Shown here in pieces: positions 25,315-32,410 of a stretch of 33,026 bases of DNA. The stretch covers positions 1 to 33,026 of the forward strand of contig JAJTHM010000034.1 of assembly GCA_021297855.1 (NCBI GenBank), read 5' to 3'. Origin of the DNA: Sphingobacteriales bacterium (lineage in GTDB: Bacteria > Bacteroidota > Bacteroidia > Chitinophagales > JADJOU01). The position numbers and the translations under genes were made by a program. A model generated the notes under the pieces. The model saw only the letters and a list, made by a program, of their open reading frames with translations. It ran no database searches and was not told the DNA's origin. Numbering within the stretch: position 1 is the first letter of the stretch; every line of letters begins with the position of its first letter.

Positions 25315-25815
25315 CTATCTACCAAAATATTTATCCTCCTTGTCATCTCTTGTGCCATCTTCGAGTCTATACTCTTTGCGCATAGGGAAATAATCCATAT
25401 CATCTACATTGAGTATTCTTCTCAAATCAGGGTGCCCTTCAAATTCAATTCCAAAGAAATCATACTCTTGTCTTTCCATCCAATTGGCAGATGGGAACAA
25501 ACCAGTTACAGAATTGATTTTTGGGTTTGTAATAGGGAAATAGGATTTTAATCGCAGACTATATCCTGAGACCAAATTCTTCACTTGATACATGACTCCT
25601 AGTTCTGCTCCGCTATGGTCAGGAAAGTGCAAACCACAGAGCGTAGTCAGAAAATTTAACTTCAAGCTAGGTTGATTCTTTAAAAACTCCAAAACTGCAT
25701 AAGCAGAATTACTTGGTACATCGACAATGAGGGTATCATAATCTAATTTTGAGCTAAGAATTTTATCTCCGAATTGAGCTTTTAGCTCATTTAAAACTTC
25801 TTCATTATTAAGCAT
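25315..25815 (-). CDS. nuoC: NADH-quinone oxidoreductase subunit C (30-kDa)
   Basis: The protein has 166 residues, typical of an unfused NuoC. It is a structural subunit of the complex I connecting module and has no cofactor. The conserved C-terminal motif is clear: NWMERQEYDFFGIEFEGHPD followed by LRRILNVDDMDYFPMRKEY. The N-terminal part (DTLIVDVPSNSAYAVLEFLK) is the usual alpha/beta portion. The ATG is four bases after the nuoB stop, so B and C are the only pair in this cluster that remain directly adjacent. The Uma2-type gene follows after 38 bases. Confidence 0.94.
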   Translation of the reverse strand: MLNNEEVLNELKAQFGDKILSSKLDYDTLIVDVPSNSAYAVLEFLKNQPSLKLNFLTTLCGLHFPDHSGAELGVMYQVKNLVSGYSLRLKSYFPITNPKINSVTGLFPSANWMERQEYDFFGIEFEGHPDLRRILNVDDMDYFPMRKEYRLEDGTRDDKEDKYFGR

Positions 25816-25819
25816 ATGA

Positions 25820-26368
25820 TTATTCGATATTATACGATTCTAGTAATTTTTTATACTCAGGCATTTCTCTTCTACGAAGAGATTCTGATTTTGAAAGTTC
25901 TTGTATTTTCATCACTCCCTCTATAATCTGCTCTGGTCTTGGTGGACAGCCTGGGACATAAACATCTACTGGTATCACGCGGTCTATTCCCTGCAGTACA
26001 GAGTAGGTGTCGAATATACCCCCACTGCTGGCACAAGCACCTACAGCAATTACCCAACGCGGCTCTGCCATCTGTTCATAAACTTTCCTTAAAATCGGAC
26101 CCATCTTCTTCGCGATTGTTCCCATGACCATAAGCATATCCGCTTGGCGTGGAGAGAAGCTTAGACGCTCAGAACCAAAACGAGCCAAATCATAATTGGG
26201 GCCCATAGTGCTCATAAACTCTATACCACAGCATGAGGTGGCAAATGGAAGCGGCCAAAGAGAGTTAGCTCTTGCCAGTCCAATGGCTTCACTGAATTTT
26301 GTCAACATAAAACCCTCCCCTTTAAAGGATTCAATTTGTTCAATTTTTATTTTATCTAGTTGGTTCAT
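25820..26368 (-). CDS. nuoB: NADH-quinone oxidoreductase subunit B (N2 cluster)
   Basis: The protein has 182 residues, normal length. NuoB carries the terminal [4Fe-4S] cluster N2 that reduces quinone. The ligands are visible: the tandem Cys46-Cys47 in FATSCCGIEFMSTMGP, Cys112 in VGACASSGGIFD, and Cys141 in VPGCPPRPEQII. RLSFSPRQADMLMVMGTIAKK is also typical. The C-terminal 30 residues are charged and variable. Upstream, 70 bases of AT-rich sequence with GAGATATGA repeats separate it from the four-helix-bundle gene. Confidence 0.97.
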   Translation of the reverse strand: MNQLDKIKIEQIESFKGEGFMLTKFSEAIGLARANSLWPLPFATSCCGIEFMSTMGPNYDLARFGSERLSFSPRQADMLMVMGTIAKKMGPILRKVYEQMAEPRWVIAVGACASSGGIFDTYSVLQGIDRVIPVDVYVPGCPPRPEQIIEGVMKIQELSKSESLRRREMPEYKKLLESYNIE

Positions 26369-26384
26369 TTTTTTATATGAGATA

Positions 26385-26859
26385 TTAGATTCGAGATATG
26401 AGATATGAGTTAATTGTTATTGTTCATTATTAGGTTATTTACTTAGACATTAGCGAATTTTTAAAACCATATATCATCTTTTGAATTTCAATATTCATCT
26501 CCAGCAATGACTGTATTTTTTCTATTTCAAGCATATTTAATTCTACTACTAATATTAATTGAGTAAACAATTCATACGAAGACCCGTTAGCTATACCTAG
26601 AAAATGATTAAATTCACTAGGATTGTTTCTACCAGCTCCTTCTGCTATATTTGAAGGAATAGAGATGCTGCTTCGTCTGATTTGATCAATCAACCCATAT
26701 TTTTCTTCTTTGGGCAACAATGGCAAAATCAAATAAACCTCTTTTACTAATTGTATAGATTTTTTCCAAACTATTAAATCTTCTAACTTATGCATGTTTA
26801 AATTTCTTTACAGATCCACTTTCCAAACATAGCTCTATTATCTCTCATCTCAAATCTAA
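26385..26859. repeat. Imperfect inverted repeats flanking the four-helix-bundle gene
   Basis: TTAGATTCGAGATATGAGA at 26385-26403 matches the reverse complement of TCTCATCTCAAATCTAA at 26843-26859 (one mismatch and a two-base insertion). Similar GAGATATGA-type sequence extends on both sides. The repeats enclose the four-helix-bundle gene and nothing else, the layout expected of a small inserted unit. Confidence 0.6.
26439..26795 (-). CDS. Four-helix-bundle protein (23S rRNA intervening-sequence family)
   Basis: The 118-residue length is standard for this family. MHKLEDLIVWKKSIQLVKEV is the first helix, LPKEEKYGLIDQIRRSSISI the second with the conserved QIRRSS, followed by PSNIAEGAGRNNPSEFNHFL and SYELFTQLILVVELNML. 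The family was first seen in intervening sequences of 23S rRNA genes, but most members are scattered single genes of unknown role that behave like passengers. Here it separates nuoA from nuoB, with unusually long gaps on both sides (79 and 70 bases). These gaps hold matching inverted repeats, which suggests the gene arrived as a small unit. Confidence 0.92.
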   Translation of the reverse strand: MHKLEDLIVWKKSIQLVKEVYLILPLLPKEEKYGLIDQIRRSSISIPSNIAEGAGRNNPSEFNHFLGIANGSSYELFTQLILVVELNMLEIEKIQSLLEMNIEIQKMIYGFKNSLMSK

Positions 26860-26874
26860 CTTCTCTAATCTCAT

Positions 26875-27231
26875 TTACTTATTCCAATCTAAAACTCCTT
26901 TCTTAATGACATAGTAGAATCCGCATAGAAAAAATGCTACGAATAGGAGCACTGCATAAAAACCTTGCCAACCCATTTCTAAAAAATTAACGGCATAAGG
27001 ATAGAAAAAAACTACCTCCACATCAAATAATACAAACAGTATAGCAACTAGAAAATATTTGACTGAAATTGGAAAACGAGCATCTCCTTCACTCTCAATT
27101 CCACATTCAAAAGCTTCATTCTTCGTTTTAGAGTACCTCTTGGGACCTAGAAAATGTGTACCAACAAGAGTCATAACAACAAATCCAATGGAAACGACAC
27201 TTGCTAATAAAATTGGAATATACGAATTCAT
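26875..27231 (-). CDS. nuoA: NADH-quinone oxidoreductase subunit A (membrane)
   Basis: The 118-residue protein has three transmembrane helices: IPILLASVVSIGFVVMTLVG, YFLVAILFVLFDVEVVFFYP and GFYAVLLFVAFFLCGFYYV. The loop NEAFECGIESEGDARFPISV carries the conserved Glu and Cys (Cys43). FDVEVVFFYPYA has the acidic pair Asp70/Glu72. This is the standard NuoA, which links the membrane and peripheral arms of complex I. It is the first gene of the nuo operon, with a TAGATTTG -7 element 21 bases upstream of the ATG. Confidence 0.96.
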   Translation of the reverse strand: MNSYIPILLASVVSIGFVVMTLVGTHFLGPKRYSKTKNEAFECGIESEGDARFPISVKYFLVAILFVLFDVEVVFFYPYAVNFLEMGWQGFYAVLLFVAFFLCGFYYVIKKGVLDWNK

Positions 27232-27252
27232 TCGAAAAAAAAATTATATCCG

Positions 27253-27260
27253 CAAATCTA
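27253..27260 (-). promoter_or_regulatory. nuoA: Putative -7 element (TAGATTTG) of the nuo operon
   Basis: TAGATTTG on the minus strand matches TAnnTTTG and lies 21 bases before the nuoA ATG, with an A/T-rich leader and no Shine-Dalgarno sequence, as is usual in Bacteroidota. No clear -33 TTG was found. Confidence 0.5.
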
Positions 27261-27376
27261 GTTAATCTCAAGAAAACTAGTTGGGTTTTCTTCGTTGATT
27301 TTAGCCATAATTAGTAGAGGTTTAACAAGATTTATATAGAACCCAGATTCCAGTGCACAGTTAGCCCCAAAGATTT

Positions 27377-27384
27377 TATCTTTG
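27377..27384 (+). promoter_or_regulatory. Putative -7 element (TATCTTTG) for the DUF2752 gene
   Basis: TATCTTTG matches TAnnTTTG and is 22 bases before the ATG at 27407. It is divergent from the nuo promoter about 120 bases away. Confidence 0.45.
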
Positions 27385-27406
27385 CAAATCAAAGGCATAA
27401 GGTTGG

Positions 27407-27718
27407 ATGAATCATAGAAATAGACTTATCACATGGGGTAAACTGACCGCAATGGTTACTTTGCCGATAGTTTTATTCCTTTTGCCAAAAACCTTTTTTG
27501 ACCAAGGTCCAACCTTGTGTATATTCACGCTGATTACAGGCATTAACTGCCCTGGCTGCGGGACCACTCGCGCCTGTATGCGACTCATTCACTTTGACTT
27601 TCAGGGTGCTTGGGACTACAATAAAATGAGTTTTCTGCTGTTTCCTGCTCTTGCTTTTTTGTACGCTCGATTCTTTGTACTAAATTTTAAACGCCTAATC
27701 CAACAGCACAAGACCTAG
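27407..27718 (+). CDS. DUF2752 membrane protein
   Basis: The protein has 103 residues. The hallmark CPGCGTTRA (48-56) is complete and precedes RLIHFDFQGAWDYN, the usual second motif. A hydrophobic helix lies on each side (TAMVTLPIVLFLLP and MSFLLFPALAFLYARFFVL). DUF2752 proteins are small inner-membrane proteins of unknown biochemical role, common in Bacteroidota. The two Cys could bind a metal or be redox-active, but this is not established. It is transcribed divergently from nuoA and is followed by a separate promoter for the next gene. Confidence 0.9.
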   Translation: MNHRNRLITWGKLTAMVTLPIVLFLLPKTFFDQGPTLCIFTLITGINCPGCGTTRACMRLIHFDFQGAWDYNKMSFLLFPALAFLYARFFVLNFKRLIQQHKT

Positions 27719-27731
27719 AAGTTGAAAAAAC

Positions 27732-27761
27732 TTGTATTGTCAAATTTTTTAGTTATATTTG
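27732..27761 (+). promoter_or_regulatory. Putative Bacteroidota promoter (TTG, 19 bases, TATATTTG)
   Basis: TTG at 27732-27734 is followed after 19 bases by TATATTTG at 27754-27761, a good match in sequence and spacing to the -33/-7 consensus. The ATG is 19 bases further on. This is the best-supported promoter in the window. Confidence 0.6.
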
Positions 27762-27780
27762 CAACAAGTTCAAGCAGACA

Positions 27781-28074
27781 ATGAAGAAACTTTACGTTTT
27801 TTTTGGATTATTCGCGACATTGATGTCCTTCACCTTTCTCGAAAAGGATGGAATCAGCAGTTTGACTATATTTCCACAGCCGATTGTCAAAAAAGTTAGA
27901 GTTCAATGTGATATAGATCTCAGAAAGGTAGAGGTTTATAATCTTCTAGGAAATAAGGTTATGGAGCGTGATGGTCAAGGGGAATTAGACTTCACTGATC
28001 TGCCAAGTGGGTATTATTTGATAAAAGCCTACTCAGATAAAGGCGACATAGTAAAAAGAGTTCAGAAGAACTAA
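27781..28074 (+). CDS. Minimal T9SS sorting-domain protein
   Basis: The protein has 97 residues. MKKLYVFFGLFATLMSFTFL acts as a signal peptide. Almost everything after it is a type-A C-terminal sorting domain of the type IX secretion system: LTIFPQPIVKKVRVQCD, RKVEVYNLLGNKVMERDG, LDFTDLPSGYYLIKAYSDKG and VKRVQKN follow the usual P(Q/N)P...L.G..V......G.Y.....G motif order. Normally this domain is about 70-90 residues at the end of a large cargo protein. Here there is no cargo. It could be a decayed remnant, a small surface protein or a decoy. It has its own promoter, and the next gene begins five bases after its stop. Confidence 0.8.
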   Translation: MKKLYVFFGLFATLMSFTFLEKDGISSLTIFPQPIVKKVRVQCDIDLRKVEVYNLLGNKVMERDGQGELDFTDLPSGYYLIKAYSDKGDIVKRVQKN

Positions 28075-28079
28075 AGTCC

Positions 28080-28967
28080 ATGTCTGTTTTTAAAAGATTG
28101 ACTCTTCCAGGATTTGAGAGAGTGCCGATTCATAAAGTTTTGGGTTTAGTCATCAGAGAGATTCGATCTCCTATTATGATTCTGCGCGCCAAAGCAATAG
28201 CCTACAGCTTTTTCTTAGCGATTTTTCCTTCTATTGTATTCTTATTTAGCCTCCTGTCCTATCTTCCTAGGAATAGAGAGCTTACTGAAAACATACTGGG
28301 ATATCTCAATAGAATGTCGCCCAACCAGCAAATGATTGAACTATTTAAACCAATTATCCATGAGGTAATGAATGGGCCGAAGGGAGGCATTTTATCCCTT
28401 GGATTCTTACTCATCATTTTTTTTATGAAAAATGGTGTGGTGACCATGATGCAGTCATTCAATGTGCATTTTGAAATTCGCTCTGGCAAATTGTTTATCA
28501 AAAATCAGATTCTATCTATAGTCATTACCATAGTAGTCTTAGTATTGTTCGTACTCACCATAGTGCTGCTTGTACTAGGAAAATTAATCATGCAAAAACT
28601 CTTTGATTTTTTTGGCTATGACGGTAATACCTTAGTCCTTCTTATTGATTTATTAAGATATAGCATAAGTATTGCATTAAACTTTTTGGTAATTTCTATT
28701 CTATATTATTTGGGTCCAATCCTAAGACCAGAGCGATTTAAAGTATTTACTCCAGGATCCATTATTGCTACTACGATGATCGTACTGGTCTCCTTATTGT
28801 TCTCCTATTATATCAAAAATTTCGACAACTACAACAAAGTCTATGGGTCACTAGGTGTGTTAATTTTTATGCTGATTTGGCTATATTGGAATGCATTAGC
28901 CATACTTATTGGCTATGAAATGAATCGAAGCATCGATATATTAAAGTCTAAACGGAGAAAAAGATAA
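28080..28967 (+). CDS. YihY/BrkB-family inner-membrane protein
   Basis: The protein has 295 residues with about six transmembrane helices. LRAKAIAYSFFLAIFPSIVFLFSLLSYLP is the characteristic first helix, followed by GGILSLGFLLIIFFMKNGVV, SIVITIVVLVLFVLTIVLLV, ALNFLVISILYYLGP, FTPGSIIATTMIVLVSLLFS and YGSLGVLIFMLIWLYWNALAILIGYEMN. The last is the family's most conserved stretch. The family was once called RNase BN in error; its true role is unknown, with transport or envelope functions suggested. It follows the T9SS mini-gene by five bases and is probably in the same transcript. A hairpin follows its stop. Confidence 0.93.
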   Translation: MSVFKRLTLPGFERVPIHKVLGLVIREIRSPIMILRAKAIAYSFFLAIFPSIVFLFSLLSYLPRNRELTENILGYLNRMSPNQQMIELFKPIIHEVMNGPKGGILSLGFLLIIFFMKNGVVTMMQSFNVHFEIRSGKLFIKNQILSIVITIVVLVLFVLTIVLLVLGKLIMQKLFDFFGYDGNTLVLLIDLLRYSISIALNFLVISILYYLGPILRPERFKVFTPGSIIATTMIVLVSLLFSYYIKNFDNYNKVYGSLGVLIFMLIWLYWNALAILIGYEMNRSIDILKSKRRKR

Positions 28968-28970
28968 AAA

Positions 28971-29041
28971 CATTCGTCTTATAACGAATGGAACTTTAAC
29001 TGGCCTAATAATCTGGCCTGAATACCTATCGCCTTGGTATT
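28971..29041. terminator. Hairpins between convergent genes, possible bidirectional terminator
   Basis: CATTCGT (28971-28977) pairs with ACGAATG (28984-28990), and AATACC (29021-29026) pairs with GGTATT (29036-29041). Neither is followed by a long T-run, so termination is plausible from position only. Confidence 0.35.
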
Positions 29042-30287
29042 ATAACTTTAAAAGATTTTCCTTGGATGCGATTTTATATAGTTCATATAAACAAAGTACT
29101 ATGACTATAAAAAAAAGTAGCGCGATAAATTTGCTGTCAAAAATGAGAACACTATAGTTTTGAAAAGACAAACTCTTTAAAACAGCTTCTACATTGAGGA
29201 GATAAGCAAGACTAGCTAAAAAACCAATAGTCCATTTTTTGGCAATCATGGAATAAAGCACCAGGAAAATGATCGCTGCATAGGCATAACGTTCGTGCAT
29301 TTGGGTGCAAAAAAAGAAAAAAATAAGAGGTAGAACACCCCAGCTTAGTAGCGCCATATTCAGATTCAACTCGTTCACACTTCTTTTTAACAGTCTTTTC
29401 AAACTCCATGAGAATATAGGGAATAAAGCAATAGTGCTAGAGATAAAAAAAAGTGTCAACCCCCACTGTTTGTAGGTAAAGAAATAAAAAATCTCTGAGT
29501 CTTTTAGCCATCTCGCCTCACTGCCAATAAAAGTAAACCAAATGTTATAGGCATTGGCCGAAATATAAGGCTGACTATCTACTAGTGTAGATATGACCCG
29601 CCATATATCGCCAATTTTACCAGATAATATAAAAGGTAAAAAAATGGCAAACTGGAGAAGTACTAAACAGCAGATATCTACTATGATAGTTTTAATTTTT
29701 TTACCCCAATACACAGGAAGTAGCATAAAAAAAATCACTGGAGTAAAAATGATCGCCTGATATTTAAAATTAAGAGCTAATAAAAAAGAGATCAATCCAA
29801 AACGCGTATTGCCCTTAAGTATAAAATACAAACTCATGAGCATAAAAAATGAAATAAACTCATCTACTTGACCCCACACCAGTGTATTATGCAGCACAGC
29901 TATGTTGAGCAGATAGAAAATTCCATTTTGAATATTTATTTGTGGAGCCAGCCTATAAAGAAAGTGAAAGACCATGTAACTACTGCCAAGATGAATCATG
30001 AACATGATTAATTTGAAGTATTTAATATTTAAAGCCACTTCTTCGATTGTATCCTTGGATAGTGAAAAAAAATATAAAATATATTGGAATGCTGGCAGAT
30101 ATTCCGTATCGGAATTGTAAACATTCATCAGTCCGTGAGTCTTGATGTAGCTCATCCACCTGAGCCAGCAAATAATATCGCCGTCGTGGCTACGTTCTGG
30201 AACGATAAAAAGTAATACTGAAAAAAGCAAACTGGCAAAAACAATATATTGCTTTTGCCAGTCATCTAATTTAAATTTAAAAAACAT
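29040..30287 (-). CDS. Polytopic membrane glycosyltransferase, GT-C type
   Basis: The protein has 415 residues and about ten hydrophobic segments. ERSHDGDIICWLRW (31-44) after the first helix carries the acidic pair placed in the first periplasmic loop of GT-C enzymes. LVWGQVDEFISFF and CTQMHERYAYA are motifs I associate with the GT-87/mannosyltransferase-like group, which uses polyprenyl-phosphate sugars. The acceptor and sugar are unknown; glycan or lipid modification is inferred. Its ATG shares one base with the recA stop (TAATG), so it is probably made from the recA transcript. No other polysaccharide genes are nearby. Confidence 0.75.
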   Translation of the reverse strand: MFFKFKLDDWQKQYIVFASLLFSVLLFIVPERSHDGDIICWLRWMSYIKTHGLMNVYNSDTEYLPAFQYILYFFSLSKDTIEEVALNIKYFKLIMFMIHLGSSYMVFHFLYRLAPQINIQNGIFYLLNIAVLHNTLVWGQVDEFISFFMLMSLYFILKGNTRFGLISFLLALNFKYQAIIFTPVIFFMLLPVYWGKKIKTIIVDICCLVLLQFAIFLPFILSGKIGDIWRVISTLVDSQPYISANAYNIWFTFIGSEARWLKDSEIFYFFTYKQWGLTLFFISSTIALFPIFSWSLKRLLKRSVNELNLNMALLSWGVLPLIFFFFCTQMHERYAYAAIIFLVLYSMIAKKWTIGFLASLAYLLNVEAVLKSLSFQNYSVLIFDSKFIALLFFIVIVLCLYELYKIASKENLLKL

Positions 30288-31333
30288 TATTTAGACTTTT
30301 CCGTCTTGGTCTCTGAGATTTCTTCTGCAGCAGGCGAAGCACCACCAACTTTTAATTTAATTTTTGCTTCAATTTCTTTAGCTACTTCAGGGTTGTCGGC
30401 TAAGAATTGTAAAACTGCATCTCTACCCTGTCCTATCTTAGTGCCATCATAGCTATACCATGAGCCACTTTTTTCTAAAATTTCTAACTCGGTACCAAAG
30501 TCCACAATTTCACCCACCTTTGAAATTCCAATACCATACATGATATCAAACTCACATACTTTAAAAGGTGGCGCTACTTTGTTTTTTACCACTTTTACTT
30601 TCGTTCTGTTTCCGATTAGTTCACCTTCTTTATCTTTGATTTGACCTATTCTTCGAATATCCAAACGGACAGAAGCATAATATTTTAATGCATTACCGCC
30701 CGTTGTCGTTTCAGGATTGCCAAACATAACGCCAATTTTCTCCCGCAGCTGATTGATAAAAATACAACAACTATTTGTTTTACTAATTGAACCCGTCAAT
30801 TTTCTCAATGCTTGAGACATTAATCGCGCATGAAGTCCCATCTTGCTATCTCCCATCTCGCCTTCCAACTCACTTTTTGGCACTAGGGCAGCTACAGAGT
30901 CTATCACACATACATCGATAGCGCCACTTCTTATCAAATGATCTGCTATTTCTAATGCCTGTTCTCCATTATCTGGTTGAGATATGAATAGATTACTAGT
31001 ATCTACACCCAAGGCTTCCGCATAGGTTCTATCAAAAGCATGTTCTGCATCGATAATAGCACATATTCCTCCTTTCTTTTGAGCCTCCGCTATTGCATGA
31101 ATAGCCAAGGTCGTCTTACCCGACGATTCCGGTCCGTAAATCTCTACAATTCTTCCTTTTGGATACCCCCCAATGCCCAGCGATATATCCAAGCCGATGG
31201 AGCCTGAAGGAATCGTATCGACGGATACTACTTTGGCATCTCCAAGACGCATAATGGTCCCCTTTCCATAAGACTTCTCTAGCGCGCCTATGGTGCTTTC
31301 TAATGCTTTTAATTTCTGTGTTAAATCTGACAT
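30287..31333 (-). CDS. recA: Recombinase A
   Basis: The protein has 348 residues, typical length. RecA forms ATP-dependent filaments on single-stranded DNA for homologous recombination and repair. Walker [10 protein letters not shown] is at 67-75 and Walker [10 protein letters not shown] follows. [20 protein letters not shown] covers the Gln-containing switch and the L2 DNA-binding loop, and [11 protein letters not shown] is conserved. The C-terminal tail is short and acidic/Lys-rich ([12 protein letters not shown]). No inteins or breaks are seen. A TATATTTG -7 element lies about 100 bases upstream; no LexA-like box was recognised. The GT-C gene overlaps its stop. Confidence 0.98.
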   Translation of the reverse strand: MSDLTQKLKALESTIGALEKSYGKGTIMRLGDAKVVSVDTIPSGSIGLDISLGIGGYPKGRIVEIYGPESSGKTTLAIHAIAEAQKKGGICAIIDAEHAFDRTYAEALGVDTSNLFISQPDNGEQALEIADHLIRSGAIDVCVIDSVAALVPKSELEGEMGDSKMGLHARLMSQALRKLTGSISKTNSCCIFINQLREKIGVMFGNPETTTGGNALKYYASVRLDIRRIGQIKDKEGELIGNRTKVKVVKNKVAPPFKVCEFDIMYGIGISKVGEIVDFGTELEILEKSGSWYSYDGTKIGQGRDAVLQFLADNPEVAKEIEAKIKLKVGGASPAAEEISETKTEKSK

Positions 31334-31434
31334 ATTCGTTGTTTTTTTTTGTTTTTGAATTACCTAGCTGATTGAAACAAAATTAATCTATTTCCAATGG
31401 ACAGAATCTATTATTTTTGTTAAAATCAACGATG

Positions 31435-31442
31435 CAAATATA
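31435..31442 (-). promoter_or_regulatory. recA: Putative -7 element (TATATTTG) for recA
   Basis: TATATTTG on the minus strand fits TAnnTTTG and gives a leader of about 100 bases before the recA ATG. The spacing to the nearest upstream TTG is short, so this rests on the -7 match. Confidence 0.4.
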
Positions 31443-31558
31443 AAAACTCAGAGTGACAAAAAATGGCGCTTTGCTTAATAAATAATTAGTAATGTCTAAT
31501 ACATCAATAAACAACGATATAGTTTCTCACTCATTATTAGACAAATAGCCAAATTTAC

Positions 31559-32410
31559 ATGCTAGTATTCAATACGGTAGAAGATATTCAATACCATATC
31601 TATGATTTAAAAAGCAATGGTAAAACCATAGGCTTTGTGCCTACTATGGGTGCACTCCATGAGGGTCATCTATCCCTCATCCGACGCTCTAAAGCTGAAT
31701 GCGATATCACCGTCGCCAGTATATTTGTGAATCCCACACAGTTTAATGATCAAAAAGATTTTGACAAATATCCTCGTATGAATGAAGCGGATAGTCAGAT
31801 GCTGGAAAAGTCTGGATGTGATGTATTATTTCTGCCGGATGTAGTAGAGATGTACCAAAATTCTTTACTAGAAGTTCAACCTTTTGATATAGGTTATCTA
31901 GATACTATCTTAGAAGGAGCTAAACGACCAGGTCACTATCAAGGGGTAGCTACCATTGTAGAAAAACTATTTCTATCTGTCCTTCCTGACAAGGTGTTTA
32001 TGGGCCTAAAAGATTTCCAACAAGTCAAGGTCATAGAAAAACTGGTTAGAGATAAAAATATGCAGATAGAAATCATAGGCTGTCCTACGTTGAGAGAAAC
32101 CAATGGACTAGCTATGAGCAGCCGAAATATGCGCCTTTCTGAAGATGGCAAACAAAAAGCAAGTGATATCTATCAGGTCTTAGTGTATATCAAAAAACAT
32201 CGAACAAAAGACAACCCAGAACGAGTCTTAGCCCAAGCTAAAGAAATGATAGCCTCGAAAGGCTACTGGAATCTAGAGTATCTAGAATTGCGCCATGCGC
32301 ATGACCTCTCAGAAATAGACATGGAGCAGTGGCAGGAAGGAGTGAATTATGTCGCCCTGTATGCTGGATGGCTAGAAGGGGTGAGGCTGATAGATAATAT
32401 GAGTTTATGA
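31559..32410 (+). CDS. panC: Pantoate--beta-alanine ligase
   Basis: The protein has 283 residues, full length. It joins pantoate and beta-alanine with ATP via a pantoyl-adenylate, the last step to pantothenate (coenzyme A precursor), in the cytoplasm. VPTMGALHEGHLSLI (28-41) has the HxGH nucleotide motif (His34, His37). IFVNPTQFNDQKDFDKYPR, KRPGHYQGVATIVEKLF, MGLKDFQQVKVI and RETNGLAMSSRN (the KMSKS-like loop) are all present. The ATG at 31559 gives the standard N-terminus. It is divergent from recA. No panB or panD is in the window, and non-coding repeats begin just after its stop. Confidence 0.97.
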   Translation: MLVFNTVEDIQYHIYDLKSNGKTIGFVPTMGALHEGHLSLIRRSKAECDITVASIFVNPTQFNDQKDFDKYPRMNEADSQMLEKSGCDVLFLPDVVEMYQNSLLEVQPFDIGYLDTILEGAKRPGHYQGVATIVEKLFLSVLPDKVFMGLKDFQQVKVIEKLVRDKNMQIEIIGCPTLRETNGLAMSSRNMRLSEDGKQKASDIYQVLVYIKKHRTKDNPERVLAQAKEMIASKGYWNLEYLELRHAHDLSEIDMEQWQEGVNYVALYAGWLEGVRLIDNMSL

